53,926 bases of DNA, taken from the IMG/VR virus record IMGVR_UViG_3300044946_000035, positions 1-53,926 of that record; one strand, 5' to 3'. This DNA comes from a virus. Every line of letters begins with the position of its first letter. Positions within the stretch are counted from its first letter, which is position 1. Made by a program: the position numbers and the translations under genes. Shown piece after piece: positions 13,758 through 20,012 of the stretch. The notes beneath the pieces are model-generated. The model worked only from the letters and a program-made list of their open reading frames with translations, was not told the origin of the DNA and ran no database searches.

Positions 13758-14151
13758 TCTTCAAGCTCCGCAGATACGCCTTCATCGCCTTAAGATCACG
13801 ACGCGCCTTGACCAGTTCCTTGCGCTCTTTCCATTCGAGTCGATTCGCTTCTATTTCGGCAGACCGCATCACGTGCCTTCTCGCCGTGGAAGGAACGAAT
13901 CGCGTCTCCCCCTCCGTGATGCGATGGTCCAACATTCCGAACCCGATAGAGCAAACGACGGCAGACGTGACTCCTATGACCCTAGCAATGACCGCTTGAG
14001 GCACTTTCCTTTCGAGTGCGGCCTTGGCGACGATGATCGCCTCACGCGACAGCTTGCGCGGAGAGGCATGCCCCTGAATCCACTTATGCCAAGGCCGCGA
14101 GACTTCAAGCCCACAGCCACACGCGCACAACGGGTTCGGTTTGTCACTCAT
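13744..14151 (-). CDS. DNA-binding candidate: Cys motif plus helix-turn-helix
   Basis: The 135-residue product starts with LCACGCGLEV followed by HKWIQGHA, a compact Cys/His site like those in HNH-type or homing-related proteins. Residues about 36-66 (REAIIVAKAALERKVPQAVIARVIGVTSAVV) read as a helix-turn-helix, and the C-terminal third is a strongly basic helix. GGAAGGA precedes ATG 14151. It is probably a regulator of early genes; a nuclease remnant cannot be excluded. Confidence 0.55.
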   Translation of the reverse strand: MSDKPNPLCACGCGLEVSRPWHKWIQGHASPRKLSREAIIVAKAALERKVPQAVIARVIGVTSAVVCSIGFGMLDHRITEGETRFVPSTARRHVMRSAEIEANRLEWKERKELVKARRDLKAMKAYLRSLKNGER

Positions 14152-14179
14152 TGTTCCTTCCACCCGTCCGTATAGGCCC

Positions 14180-14422
14180 TCATTTCGCATCGACCGAGCA
14201 CTGGGCATGAATGGGGGCTGGCACGTAAATGCCAGACGATTGCCACTGCTTAAACTCGTCCGGCCAGAGATTAAACTGGCAATGCTGGGTAATGTATTCG
14301 TTGATAGCTTTCTGGGCTTCTGGCCGCTTGAGTTCATCTTCCAAAGAAAATCCGCCGCCGCTTGCTGCCGCCAGACCACAAACAAATACTGCCAATACCG
14401 CCAGGCTTAAAATACTTTTCAT
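14180..14422 (-). CDS. exported small protein with signal peptide
   Basis: The 80-residue product has a clear Sec signal (MKSILSLAVLAVFVCGLAAA) with likely cleavage near residue 20. The mature part is acidic and helical, with Cys48 and Cys75 that could form one disulfide. It is one of three exported proteins in the leftward accessory operon. The target and family are unknown. Confidence 0.6.
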   Translation of the reverse strand: MKSILSLAVLAVFVCGLAAASGGGFSLEDELKRPEAQKAINEYITQHCQFNLWPDEFKQWQSSGIYVPAPIHAQCSVDAK

Positions 14423-14487
14423 AATCTAACCACCGCTTTCTCCCAGGTTTCAGGGCTGGGACCCGTCTTGTACTCTTTCGTGCTCAA
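14419..14487 (-). CDS. possible 22-residue peptide
   Basis: A TTG at 14487 opens a frame encoding MSTKEYKTGPSPETWEKAVV and two more residues, whose stop overlaps the next ATG (ATGA at 14419-14422). Its composition is that of a real phage mini-protein and the overlap supports it, but the start codon is weak and no clear ribosome site is seen. Bases 14488-14623 hold no other recognised gene. Confidence 0.35.
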   Translation of the reverse strand: MSTKEYKTGPSPETWEKAVVRL

Positions 14488-14623
14488 CCTTCACAGACAA
14501 AAAGGTTTCACAAACCGTTTTACGCTTCTATGATCCGCCGACCATATGCCGTTTTTGCCCTGCGGAAACGACTTGAACACCGCTCGCCTGTCACGCGCCT
14601 TGCTTAGGCATGATTTCTACATG

Positions 14624-14860
14624 TCAACTCAGCCTCCCTTGCCTGATAAACTCTTGGCCTTCCCGGGTCAGGTACCATTCAGAGCAATGCGAGTGCTCGA
14701 TCAGGCCCTTCTTGCGGAGTGCCAACAATGTCCTCAGCCTATAGTCGGAAGAATGCATCAATCGTGTCTTCATTAGCGCATCCTTGCCGACATACAAGCC
14801 TGTACCTTTTAAACCGTAAAGCGCCAATAGTTGCGGGCCTGTGACTTTTCCGTGGGTCAT
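14624..14860 (-). CDS. winged-helix-like regulator
   Basis: The 78-residue product has three helices followed by YLTREGQEFI, close to the wing and last helix of small winged-helix proteins such as PadR or phage DNA-binding proteins (pattern LRTLLALRKKGLIEHS...WYLTREGQEFI). It probably binds DNA and regulates phage or host genes. ATG 14860 is taken as the start; an upstream in-frame start at 14902 would overlap the next gene. Confidence 0.55.
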   Translation of the reverse strand: MTHGKVTGPQLLALYGLKGTGLYVGKDALMKTRLMHSSDYRLRTLLALRKKGLIEHSHCSEWYLTREGQEFIRQGRLS

Positions 14861-14879
14861 CCGGGTGTCACCTAATCCT

Positions 14880-15044
14880 TTACTCCGCCAACCATGTCCC
14901 AAAACGAATCAGCCCCCACCAGGCCAGCAGGCAGGCTCCAATCGCCGGCAACAGCCACCACTGAAAGCTGGCCGCCGGCTGCTGGTTGCTAAGTCTTCTG
15001 CGCCGGTCCGTGGTCGCGTAATCCGTCTCTTGGCTCGTATTCAT
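14880..15044 (-). CDS. 54-residue single-pass membrane protein
   Basis: After a polar, basic N-terminus (ATTDRRRRLSNQQP) there is one hydrophobic segment, WWLLPAIGACLLAWWGLI, and a short end. By the positive-inside rule the N-terminus stays in the cytoplasm. ATG 15044 overlaps the stop of the gene before it (ATGA). No function is known. Confidence 0.55.
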   Translation of the reverse strand: MNTSQETDYATTDRRRRLSNQQPAASFQWWLLPAIGACLLAWWGLIRFGTWLAE

Positions 15045-15235
15045 ATTTTCCTTTCGTCCGCAGTTATTTCTGGATGCTCGGCCCGATACTTCCAAGCCTG
15101 CCATGCCCAATGCACATCAGCTTGGTAGTACTCCTCGGGAAATCTAGGATCGCGCTGTAGTTTTCCCATTGCCCCGCCATAGACCGCTTCGGCCCACCCT
15201 TCAAAACGCTCGCGCTCAACCGTCTCGTCGCTCAT
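15041..15235 (-). CDS. hypothetical protein, Trp-rich
   Basis: The 64-residue product is acidic and Trp-rich (WAEAVYGG, HWAWQAWKYRAEHP) and contains no Cys. Short phage proteins with an FEGWA...WQAW pattern are common in early regions and have no known function. It begins five bases after a very short upstream gene. Confidence 0.6.
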   Translation of the reverse strand: MSDETVERERFEGWAEAVYGGAMGKLQRDPRFPEEYYQADVHWAWQAWKYRAEHPEITADERKI

Positions 15236-15239
15236 TGTG

Positions 15240-15290
15240 TTACTCTCCGTAATCCATCAAGGCCAGCACCGCATCGACCTTAAAGTTCAT
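15240..15290 (-). CDS. possible 16-residue peptide
   Basis: ATG 15290 overlaps the stop of the zinc-ribbon gene (ATGA at 15287-15290) and opens a frame for MNFKVDAVLALMDYGE. It fits exactly between its neighbours in a tightly packed operon. It may be a true micro-protein or merely keep ribosomes moving between genes. Confidence 0.35.
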   Translation of the reverse strand: MNFKVDAVLALMDYGE

Positions 15291-15529
15291 AAGATTGTCC
15301 AAGTGTGACCAGCAGGACAGGTCGCTTTCTTCGTATGCGGCGATACGACAACATGTACGTCTTGCTCGGGATCGGCTGCATGTTTTGGCGGACATTCCGG
15401 GCAGTAGGAGACCAACTTGGGCGGTCTCCCTTGGTTGCCGCCTTTCGTGGAACTCATGGGCGGAATCAAACGCTTGCGTTTTTCCGCCGTCATTCCGACA
15501 AGATGCGAAGTTGGTGTCCATCTACTCAC
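15287..15529 (-). CDS. zinc-ribbon-like protein, 80 residues
   Basis: GTG 15529 follows GGAGGGG. The basic N-terminal half (TAEKRKRLIPP, GGNQGRPP) leads to SYCPECPPKHAAD and a late ATCPAGHTW, a C-x2-C...C-x2-H zinc site. It may bind nucleic acid. The frame is preferred over an overlapping one because it has a coherent zinc pattern and basic region. Confidence 0.55.
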   Translation of the reverse strand: MSRWTPTSHLVGMTAEKRKRLIPPMSSTKGGNQGRPPKLVSYCPECPPKHAADPEQDVHVVVSPHTKKATCPAGHTWTIL

Positions 15530-15562
15530 GGTTCATCCCCTCCAATTTTAGAAACTCTCTCA

Positions 15563-16690
15563 TCATGGCTGCACCTCCCATACCATCCCGGACCCGCCTC
15601 CGGCCACGCCATAGACATTCCCCTTGGCATCCACGATCACATTGCCGTAAGCCGCCGTTACGGGATAGACCACGGAGAAGCTCCACTGGTCCCCGCCGGG
15701 AGTCAACTCGAACAGTTCACCGGAGGTAACCCCATAAATATTTCCGGCGGGGCCGACCGTAATCCCGGATTCGGGAATATCTTCTTTCGGCGCGAACTTC
15801 TCAAGATAGGCGCACTGCCATGATTTTCCTGCGGGGAATATCTGGTACACGGAAGATCCGACAGCGCCCACTCCCTTGAGGGTAACGCCGTAGAGATTCC
15901 CCTGCTGGTCGAAGGAAACTCCCCCGTAGGGCTCCTGGTACCAGCGATTGAAGGTATGCAGAAACTGGTGATACCACTTCCCATTCAGCAGGTAGAGCTT
16001 GAAGGCCACTCCCACGCCATACCCCGGCATCTTCCCGATACCGTACATGGTGGTGCCATAGAGATTCCCCTGGGCGTCGACCGTCAAGGGGCCGTCCGGC
16101 TGGTACCAGAGGTTGCTCAGTTCGGTCAGAACTTCGAACTGTCCGGCAGCGGTTACTTCGAATATGGTTCCGCAGCCCCCATCGCACTTGCTAACCCCGC
16201 CATGCGATGCCGAGCCATAGAAATTCCCCTGGGAGTCCACAGCCAATCCAGCGGTTGGTCCGCAGCCATCCTTCCCCTCAAAGACGTGCAGCAGCGCCAG
16301 CGTGCCCTGAGAGAGCTTAAATACGGTTCCACAATCATCGGCATTGCCCCCCAACTGAGTGGTGCCATAGAGGTTCCCTTGAGTATCCAGTACCAGTCCC
16401 CCGTTCGGGTACATGCCACCAGAACCGCCGGGGAACTGGTACTGGGTAGTTTTCTGCCAGCTGCCCGCCGACAGCTCAAAGATGGTGCCACAGCCAAAGC
16501 TCCCGCAGCCTGGCCCGACAATTCCTCCCTGGAGCGTGGCTCCGTAGAGATTGCCCTGGGCGTCCATGGTGAGCTGTCCGGAGGGAATATACCCATCCGA
16601 TCCTCCCTGAAACTGGTGCAGGATGGTAAAGGTTTGCGCTGGCACGATGGTTGCCAGCAGTAGAAACATCGAGAGCAGTTTTATCCGCAT
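15563..16690 (-). CDS. exported seven-repeat GloVer-type beta-propeller
   Basis: Residues 1-18 are a Sec signal ending VPA|Q. The mature 357 residues contain seven copies of the pattern D-x-x-G-N-x-Y-G, each about 45-55 residues apart and most followed by G-T-x-F-[EK]-L-like strands, the mark of GloVer (choice-of-anchor) tandem-repeat proteins frequent in Acidobacteriota. Seven repeats fit a closed seven-bladed propeller. AAGGAGAATAAT precedes ATG 16690. A gene of this size and type in an early phage operon is unusual; it was probably taken from a host. It may bind glycans or coat the cell, but this is not known. Confidence 0.8.
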   Translation of the reverse strand: MRIKLLSMFLLLATIVPAQTFTILHQFQGGSDGYIPSGQLTMDAQGNLYGATLQGGIVGPGCGSFGCGTIFELSAGSWQKTTQYQFPGGSGGMYPNGGLVLDTQGNLYGTTQLGGNADDCGTVFKLSQGTLALLHVFEGKDGCGPTAGLAVDSQGNFYGSASHGGVSKCDGGCGTIFEVTAAGQFEVLTELSNLWYQPDGPLTVDAQGNLYGTTMYGIGKMPGYGVGVAFKLYLLNGKWYHQFLHTFNRWYQEPYGGVSFDQQGNLYGVTLKGVGAVGSSVYQIFPAGKSWQCAYLEKFAPKEDIPESGITVGPAGNIYGVTSGELFELTPGGDQWSFSVVYPVTAAYGNVIVDAKGNVYGVAGGGSGMVWEVQP

Positions 16691-16702
16691 ATTATTCTCC
16701 TT

Positions 16703-16936
16703 TTAGCGCCGGTCTCTTTCCATGTCAGATTCCGCTTCTAGTGTTTCGTGCGCTCCGTGTTCGTCGCCAGGTTCGGCAGTTGTTCCGCCACCAATCCAAT
16801 CGGAAATCATTTTATGCCAATCGGAGCGTGGCTCTAATTGCGGATTGTCCCTGATCTGCTCGGGAGTCGGTTTGCTTTGCACCGTTTCTACCGCTTTAAA
16901 GCAATCCTCCAGCGGGAATCGGTTGTCAGCGTTCAT
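16703..16936 (-). CDS. hypothetical acidic protein
   Basis: The 77-residue product is acidic and mostly disordered in its second half (GGGTTAEPGDEHGAHETLEAE), with a short N-terminal helix. It overlaps the gene before it (ATGA at 16933-16936) and ends 13 bases before the propeller gene. No family was recognised. Confidence 0.5.
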   Translation of the reverse strand: MNADNRFPLEDCFKAVETVQSKPTPEQIRDNPQLEPRSDWHKMISDWIGGGTTAEPGDEHGAHETLEAESDMERDRR

Positions 16937-17112
16937 GGTTTGTCCTCGTCTTCTTCGGGCAGGTTAGCGATCTTTTCTTGGACTCCGCGTAGATAAGCGC
17001 GAATGATTGACAATGACGATTCCAGACCGTCTTCGGCTTCTTCCAGTTCCTCTCGCGTGTTGTGTTCCGCCAAGGACCAGTGGATCACTCCGACTTCATC
17101 GTTAAAATACAT
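16933..17112 (-). CDS. hypothetical 59-residue acidic helical protein
   Basis: The frame from ATG 17112 encodes MYFNDEVGVIHWSLAEHN followed by a long acidic helix (REELEEAEDGLESSLSIIRAYL) and an acidic tail. It is coupled to the next gene by ATGA. The composition resembles a small coiled-coil partner protein. No family was recognised. Confidence 0.55.
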   Translation of the reverse strand: MYFNDEVGVIHWSLAEHNTREELEEAEDGLESSLSIIRAYLRGVQEKIANLPEEDEDKP

Positions 17113-17183
17113 TGTGTCCCTTTCTACGCTTCCGCGACTTCTCCCGCTCCCCAGGTCCGCTTGGGGATGCAGGGTCTAGCTCA

Positions 17184-17765
17184 CTACAGCCAACGATGCT
17201 GCAACGCATACCCGCCGTCGCCAGTGTGCATCTCTCCCTTGAACGTGCTGCGCTTGCATTCAGGATCGTTAGAGTGATCGTTCGATGGGCAGGAATCGCC
17301 AGAGCACTCGAAGCCATCTGGATAGAGATAGCGGCCAAGGTTGTAAACCAGCTCGAATCCCATGTCCATGCCGCAACCGCCTACCTCAATTCCAACATCC
17401 TGCACATATCCGGCGCGGTTCTTTACTGGATCGCCCATTGCTTGCGCTGCGGCCCATGAAATATCGCTAACGGCCTTACCATCGCTGATGAGTAAAGAGA
17501 TGCGCCTGCACATACCCGAGCGCGATACATGGCGCAGGATCGTATAAACGGTATCTCCGGGCTTGAGCAATTCGCGCAGGTTGAGTAGGGCTGCCGCTTC
17601 TTGCTCTAACTTAGAATCATGCTTGGGACGTGAACCGCACACGGAACACTCGTAATGTGCGTAGGGCGTGGGATGCTCCCCGAATATCTTTACCCATGCG
17701 TGCCGATATTTACAGCGTTTCGGCTTAACGGACTGCGTAGCGATTACCGCGTCACTCGTTGCCAT
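17184..17765 (-). CDS. conserved phage-type hypothetical protein with Cys sites
   Basis: The 193-residue product contains LLKPGDTVYTILRHVSRSGMCRRISL in the middle, then a GCGMDMGFELVYNLGRYLYPDGF segment and a GGYALQHRWL end. This set of motifs is shared by uncharacterised proteins of many phages. Two N-terminal Cys (YECSVCGS) and later Cys may hold zinc. The start at ATG 17765 is chosen because AAGGAG precedes it and longer in-frame starts run into the upstream gene. Confidence 0.65.
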   Translation of the reverse strand: MATSDAVIATQSVKPKRCKYRHAWVKIFGEHPTPYAHYECSVCGSRPKHDSKLEQEAAALLNLRELLKPGDTVYTILRHVSRSGMCRRISLLISDGKAVSDISWAAAQAMGDPVKNRAGYVQDVGIEVGGCGMDMGFELVYNLGRYLYPDGFECSGDSCPSNDHSNDPECKRSTFKGEMHTGDGGYALQHRWL

Positions 17766-17850
17766 TGTCGTATTCTCCTTGTCTGATTTGTACCCTGCAA
17801 AGCTACCGTCTGGCTTCGCCAAAGGCGCTGCGAACGGCAGCCTTCCGGGG

Positions 17851-18180
17851 TTAGGCTTCCACTCGTGCCATTGTGGTGTCGTCCAATCGTCCATAGTTAA
17901 CGTAGTAAGCGCAATCTTCGCAGATGGTGAACTGTTGGACTTCATTGTTCACATCGCGGCCAAACAGATATTCTCGATTTCCGCCCAGATGACAGCCGCA
18001 CATCTCGCAGGGATGCCACGAGAACCACGGTTCTCCGTCCTGATTGTCCTCTTGCTCTCCTTCCGGCTCACCATATGGCGTGCAGCCCGTAGAGAGAAAC
18101 GATAACCCTTCATTGACAATGAACTTGTTAATGGTCTGCGTGTATCGCGCGTACTCTTCTTTGGTCATAATATCTGGCAT
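17851..18180 (-). CDS. zinc-binding hypothetical protein
   Basis: The 109-residue product has a helical N-terminus (MTKEEYARYTQTINKF), then WHPCEMCGCHLGG and TICEDCAYYV, a two-part C-x2-C zinc ribbon. Similar proteins with CEMCG...CEDC pairs are spread among phages without known function. It lies 85 bases upstream of the conserved gene at 17184-17765. Confidence 0.6.
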   Translation of the reverse strand: MPDIMTKEEYARYTQTINKFIVNEGLSFLSTGCTPYGEPEGEQEDNQDGEPWFSWHPCEMCGCHLGGNREYLFGRDVNNEVQQFTICEDCAYYVNYGRLDDTTMARVEA

Positions 18181-18235
18181 TGTGAATCCCCTTTCCCTCT
18201 CGAAATGAACTGCTTTCGTCCAAAGTTTAGACGGG

Positions 18236-18505
18236 CTACTTCAATATCGAGCCTTGTAACTGCCTGCGTTTTAGCCAATCCAGCGTCTTGAGGCCCAGAT
18301 CTGTATCTGGATGCTTGTGTACCCAGCGTTTCAGCAATTGCACAGCATCCAACAGGTCGGCGTGATCGTTGTACGGATCGCTCGAACGCTCTAGGGGCGG
18401 CATCTCTTCGCGGCAACGTCCGCAGACGGTAATCTCTTGGCCGCCAATGACTTCTTTCTTGCGTCCCCATTTCAATTCGTCGTGAGTGCAGGGAATGTGA
18501 GTCAC
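18236..18505 (-). CDS. zinc-binding hypothetical protein
   Basis: From GTG 18505, overlapping the preceding stop (GTGA), the 89-residue product has CTHDELKWG, then VCGRCREEMPP, forming a possible zinc site, followed by a helical region with an LLKRWVHKHPDTDLG stretch. It is preferred over an overlapping frame (18165-18470) because of its coupling and zinc pattern. Confidence 0.55.
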   Translation of the reverse strand: MTHIPCTHDELKWGRKKEVIGGQEITVCGRCREEMPPLERSSDPYNDHADLLDAVQLLKRWVHKHPDTDLGLKTLDWLKRRQLQGSILK

Positions 18506-18759
18506 AGCGTCACCCGCTCGAAATTAGCAATCTTGTTTCGCGCTTCCGTGGTCCACTTAGGCAGAACGTATCGCGCCTTCATCCAGTCTGGCTTCGTGTT
18601 GCGTCTGACATGTCTGTCATGGCAAGAAGCGATACAGCCGCGTGTCTCACCGGACGGAGTGCGATAGCGATAGGGCGTCTCGACTGGTCGGATGCAGGTA
18701 TTGCAAATCTCCCGTCCATCTTCGATCCGACTGCTTGCAACTTTGACTGTGTGCGTCAT
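18502..18759 (-). CDS. zinc-binding hypothetical protein
   Basis: The 85-residue product has EICNTCIRPVE, then GCIASCHDRHVRR, a C-x2-C...C-x3-C-H arrangement like small nuclease- or ribosomal-type zinc folds, and a basic C-terminal half. It is second in the long leftward operon, coupled by ATGA to the ribbon-helix-helix gene upstream. No function is known. Confidence 0.6.
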   Translation of the reverse strand: MTHTVKVASSRIEDGREICNTCIRPVETPYRYRTPSGETRGCIASCHDRHVRRNTKPDWMKARYVLPKWTTEARNKIANFERVTL

Positions 18760-18938
18760 ATAGATTCCCTTCTTCCTTTCATCTGAGCTGATTGAACCGC
18801 ATCCCGCTGAATAGTCTGAATCCCGATCCTCAAAACTTCGCGGGCAGCTTGACTAAAGGACCACTTCTGCCGTTCCGCCACAGCTTGCACCGCGTCACGC
18901 TCACTCTCTTCTATTCTTGCCTGTACATGAACTAGCAT
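18756..18938 (-). CDS. ribbon-helix-helix regulator heading the accessory operon
   Basis: The 60-residue product begins MLVHVQARIEESERDAVQAV, a beta strand then a helix, followed by FSQAAREVLRIGIQTIQR, the second helix of a ribbon-helix-helix dimer. It probably represses its own promoter, whose -10 box lies only eight bases upstream of ATG 18938. It is the first gene of the leftward accessory operon 18938-9259, just as another such gene heads the operon at 8240. Confidence 0.65.
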   Translation of the reverse strand: MLVHVQARIEESERDAVQAVAERQKWSFSQAAREVLRIGIQTIQRDAVQSAQMKGRRESI

Positions 18939-18946
18939 GGATACAC

Positions 18947-18973
18947 AGTATACGATAGATACAAACCTGTCAA
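18947..18973 (-). promoter_or_regulatory. leftward promoter of accessory operon, leaderless-looking
   Basis: Read leftward, TTGACA (18973-18968) and TATACT (18952-18947) are separated by 15 bases and followed eight bases later by the ATG at 18938. The spacer is short but both boxes are strong. A second TTGACA lies at 18998-18993 on the same strand. Transcription would begin at or next to the start codon. Confidence 0.6.
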
Positions 18974-19008
18974 TACTTTTCTTCATCCTTGCTGTCAATC
19001 ACTTGCAG

Positions 19009-19021
19009 AGATTTCCACAGG
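19009..19021 (+). repeat. 13-base motif shared with 8297-8309
   Basis: AGATTTCCACAGG here is the inverted copy of 8297-8309. It is followed two bases later by TTGACA (19024-19029) on the right strand. Its location in the gap between divergent genes supports an operator role. Confidence 0.55.
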
Positions 19022-19111
19022 ACTTGACACGGTATGCTAGACTAGACAACGATGTCCGACCGACAGAGCCTTTGACCGAACTTTACTCCGATTCGCAGCA
19101 AAGCAAGACGG

Positions 19112-19390
19112 ATGACCAAACTTACTTACCGTGTCAACCCTGACACGATGGAAAGGACCTTAGCTGGTCCTCCTCCACGCTGGCGTAACCTATCACTTGC
19201 AAGACGAGCAGCGTACTGGTCAGCTAAGGTTCGGTACCAACACATACTCTCAGAGGTAAACGCCGGCCGGGCCTTCCTGGTCCCGCGTATCCGGCCATGC
19301 CGGCAGAAGCCGCCAGCGCCTGGCGAACCATCCCGAGCAGCCGTGCTCCTGGACAACTCGCCGGACCTCTGGCCATGGGACCCGCGCTGA
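19112..19390 (+). CDS. hypothetical basic protein at the start of rightward genes
   Basis: The 92-residue product is basic in its first two thirds (PPPRWRNLSLARRAAYWSAKVRYQH) and Pro-rich at the end. No ribosome site precedes ATG 19112, and a seven-codon frame (19051-19074) lies just upstream. It would be the first rightward gene divergent from the ribbon-helix-helix gene. The codon content looks like real coding sequence, but no family was recognised, so it is only a likely gene. Confidence 0.45.
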   Translation: MTKLTYRVNPDTMERTLAGPPPRWRNLSLARRAAYWSAKVRYQHILSEVNAGRAFLVPRIRPCRQKPPAPGEPSRAAVLLDNSPDLWPWDPR

Positions 19391-19432
19391 ATGTCCGAGC
19401 CCCCTGGCTCACCAGACGGGTACGGGCCATGC

Positions 19433-19448
19433 GGGGGCGTACACCCCC
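19433..19448 (+). terminator. weak GC hairpin
   Basis: GGGGG (19433-19437) can pair with CCCCC (19444-19448) over a six-base loop, followed by CACTTATAATAAATT. It lies 43 bases after the stop of the preceding gene. A frame for a 21-residue peptide (19391-19456) also crosses it. It may be a weak terminator separating that gene from the next promoter. Confidence 0.35.
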
Positions 19449-19460
19449 ACTTATAATAAA

Positions 19461-19489
19461 TTGACATTTTATACAAAGCATGTTTTAAT
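19461..19489 (+). promoter_or_regulatory. sigma70-like rightward promoter
   Basis: TTGACA (19461-19466), a 17-base spacer and TTTAAT (19484-19489) are close to the ideal promoter. The ATG of a 28-codon frame follows eight bases after the -10 box, so the transcript would be leaderless or nearly so. Confidence 0.7.
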
Positions 19490-19497
19490 TAGCGATT

Positions 19498-19584
19498 ATG
19501 TACGGTCACGTCTCTAGATACGAGTACGTTCCCGAGGGAGTGGAGTTTATTTATTGTCTTTACGATCCAAACTTTATTGGATAA
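19498..19584 (+). CDS. 28-residue peptide directly behind a promoter
   Basis: The frame encodes MYGHVSRYEYVPEGVEFIYC and eight more residues, rich in Tyr. It starts where transcription from the promoter at 19461-19489 should begin and ends just before the convergent gene at 19591. The strong promoter and the non-random composition favour a real peptide. No family was recognised. Confidence 0.5.
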   Translation: MYGHVSRYEYVPEGVEFIYCLYDPNFIG

Positions 19585-19590
19585 ACCGAA

Positions 19591-19800
19591 TCAGGTCTGA
19601 GGGCCATCCGTTAACAAACGTGCATGGATTCGGAATTTCGGCACTTTTCTGCCCGGAAAGCGCGCCCGGTACGCCGCCTCCAGATTACGAGAGAGTGCAG
19701 CCAGTTTTCTGGGGGACGTAGACTTTCCCCCAATTGATCCGGCGCGGCTCAGATGCACGCGGAGAGTATCTTCTGGATCAATGGGCTTGCGCTTCTTCAC
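19591..19800 (-). CDS. basic 69-residue protein on opposite strand
   Basis: The product is strongly basic, with GSIGGKSTSPRKLAALSRN in the middle and RARFPGRKVPKFRIHAR near the end, so it may bind nucleic acid. GTG 19800 lies seven bases after a TATAAT box (19813-19808), a leaderless arrangement. It is the only leftward gene within the rightward late block and so may be a separate regulator. No family was recognised. Confidence 0.6.
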   Translation of the reverse strand: MKKRKPIDPEDTLRVHLSRAGSIGGKSTSPRKLAALSRNLEAAYRARFPGRKVPKFRIHARLLTDGPQT

Positions 19801-19815
19801 GGATGGGATTATAAC
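19787..19815 (+). promoter_or_regulatory. rightward promoter for FlbD-like gene and downstream block
   Basis: TTGCGC (19787-19792), a 17-base spacer and TATAAC (19810-19815) lie 20 bases ahead of ATG 19836, leaving room for GGAG at 19827-19830. It overlaps the divergent promoter at 19808-19835, so the two would compete. It probably drives the rightward genes from 19836. Confidence 0.6.
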
Positions 19816-19835
19816 ATGCTTTGGATGGAGGTCAA
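19808..19835 (-). promoter_or_regulatory. leftward promoter overlapping the rightward one
   Basis: Read leftward, TTGACC (19835-19830), 16 bases and TATAAT (19813-19808) precede GTG 19800 by seven bases. The two -10 boxes share 19810-19813, so only one polymerase can bind at a time. Confidence 0.65.
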
Positions 19836-20012
19836 ATGATTGAGCTAACGGGTAAGAACGGTCGAAAGGTGCTAGTCAATCCCGCGATGGTTGCCTGCGT
19901 GGATAGCGATCCGCAGGGGCAATGCTCGATCTTCTTCGTCGGCTACAATATCCAAGTGAAAGAAAGTTACGTGGAGATAAAGGGCGCGATTGCTGCGAGA
20001 ATGCTGAAATGA
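19836..20012 (+). CDS. FlbD-like small protein
   Basis: The 58-residue product (MIELTGKNGRKVLVNPAMVA, then VKESYVEI) follows the pattern of the small flagellar-associated FlbD family, in which a short beta-rich domain begins MI-x-[LV]-T-x-x-NG and contains a [VL]NPxxI strand. Such small domains also occur in phages as orphan genes of unknown function. GGAG lies six bases before ATG 19836. It is the first gene of the rightward block. Confidence 0.6.
   Translation: MIELTGKNGRKVLVNPAMVACVDSDPQGQCSIFFVGYNIQVKESYVEIKGAIAARMLK

Noticed and set aside
15240-15521. 92-codon minus-strand frame overlapping the zinc-ribbon gene
   Set aside because: Its product is Cys/Arg-rich without pattern, and only its last 16 codons form a plausible separate peptide.
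15522-15566. 14-codon frame after the propeller gene (MMREFLKLEGMNRE)
   Set aside because: It is coupled by ATGA but overlaps the start of the next gene; too short to support without other evidence.
19051-19074. Seven-codon leader peptide before the gene at 19112
   Set aside because: No ribosome site or attenuator structure supports translation or regulation.
18937-19143. Rightward frame of 68 codons across the divergent control region
   Set aside because: It covers the leftward promoter and the shared motif, and its translation has no coherent features.
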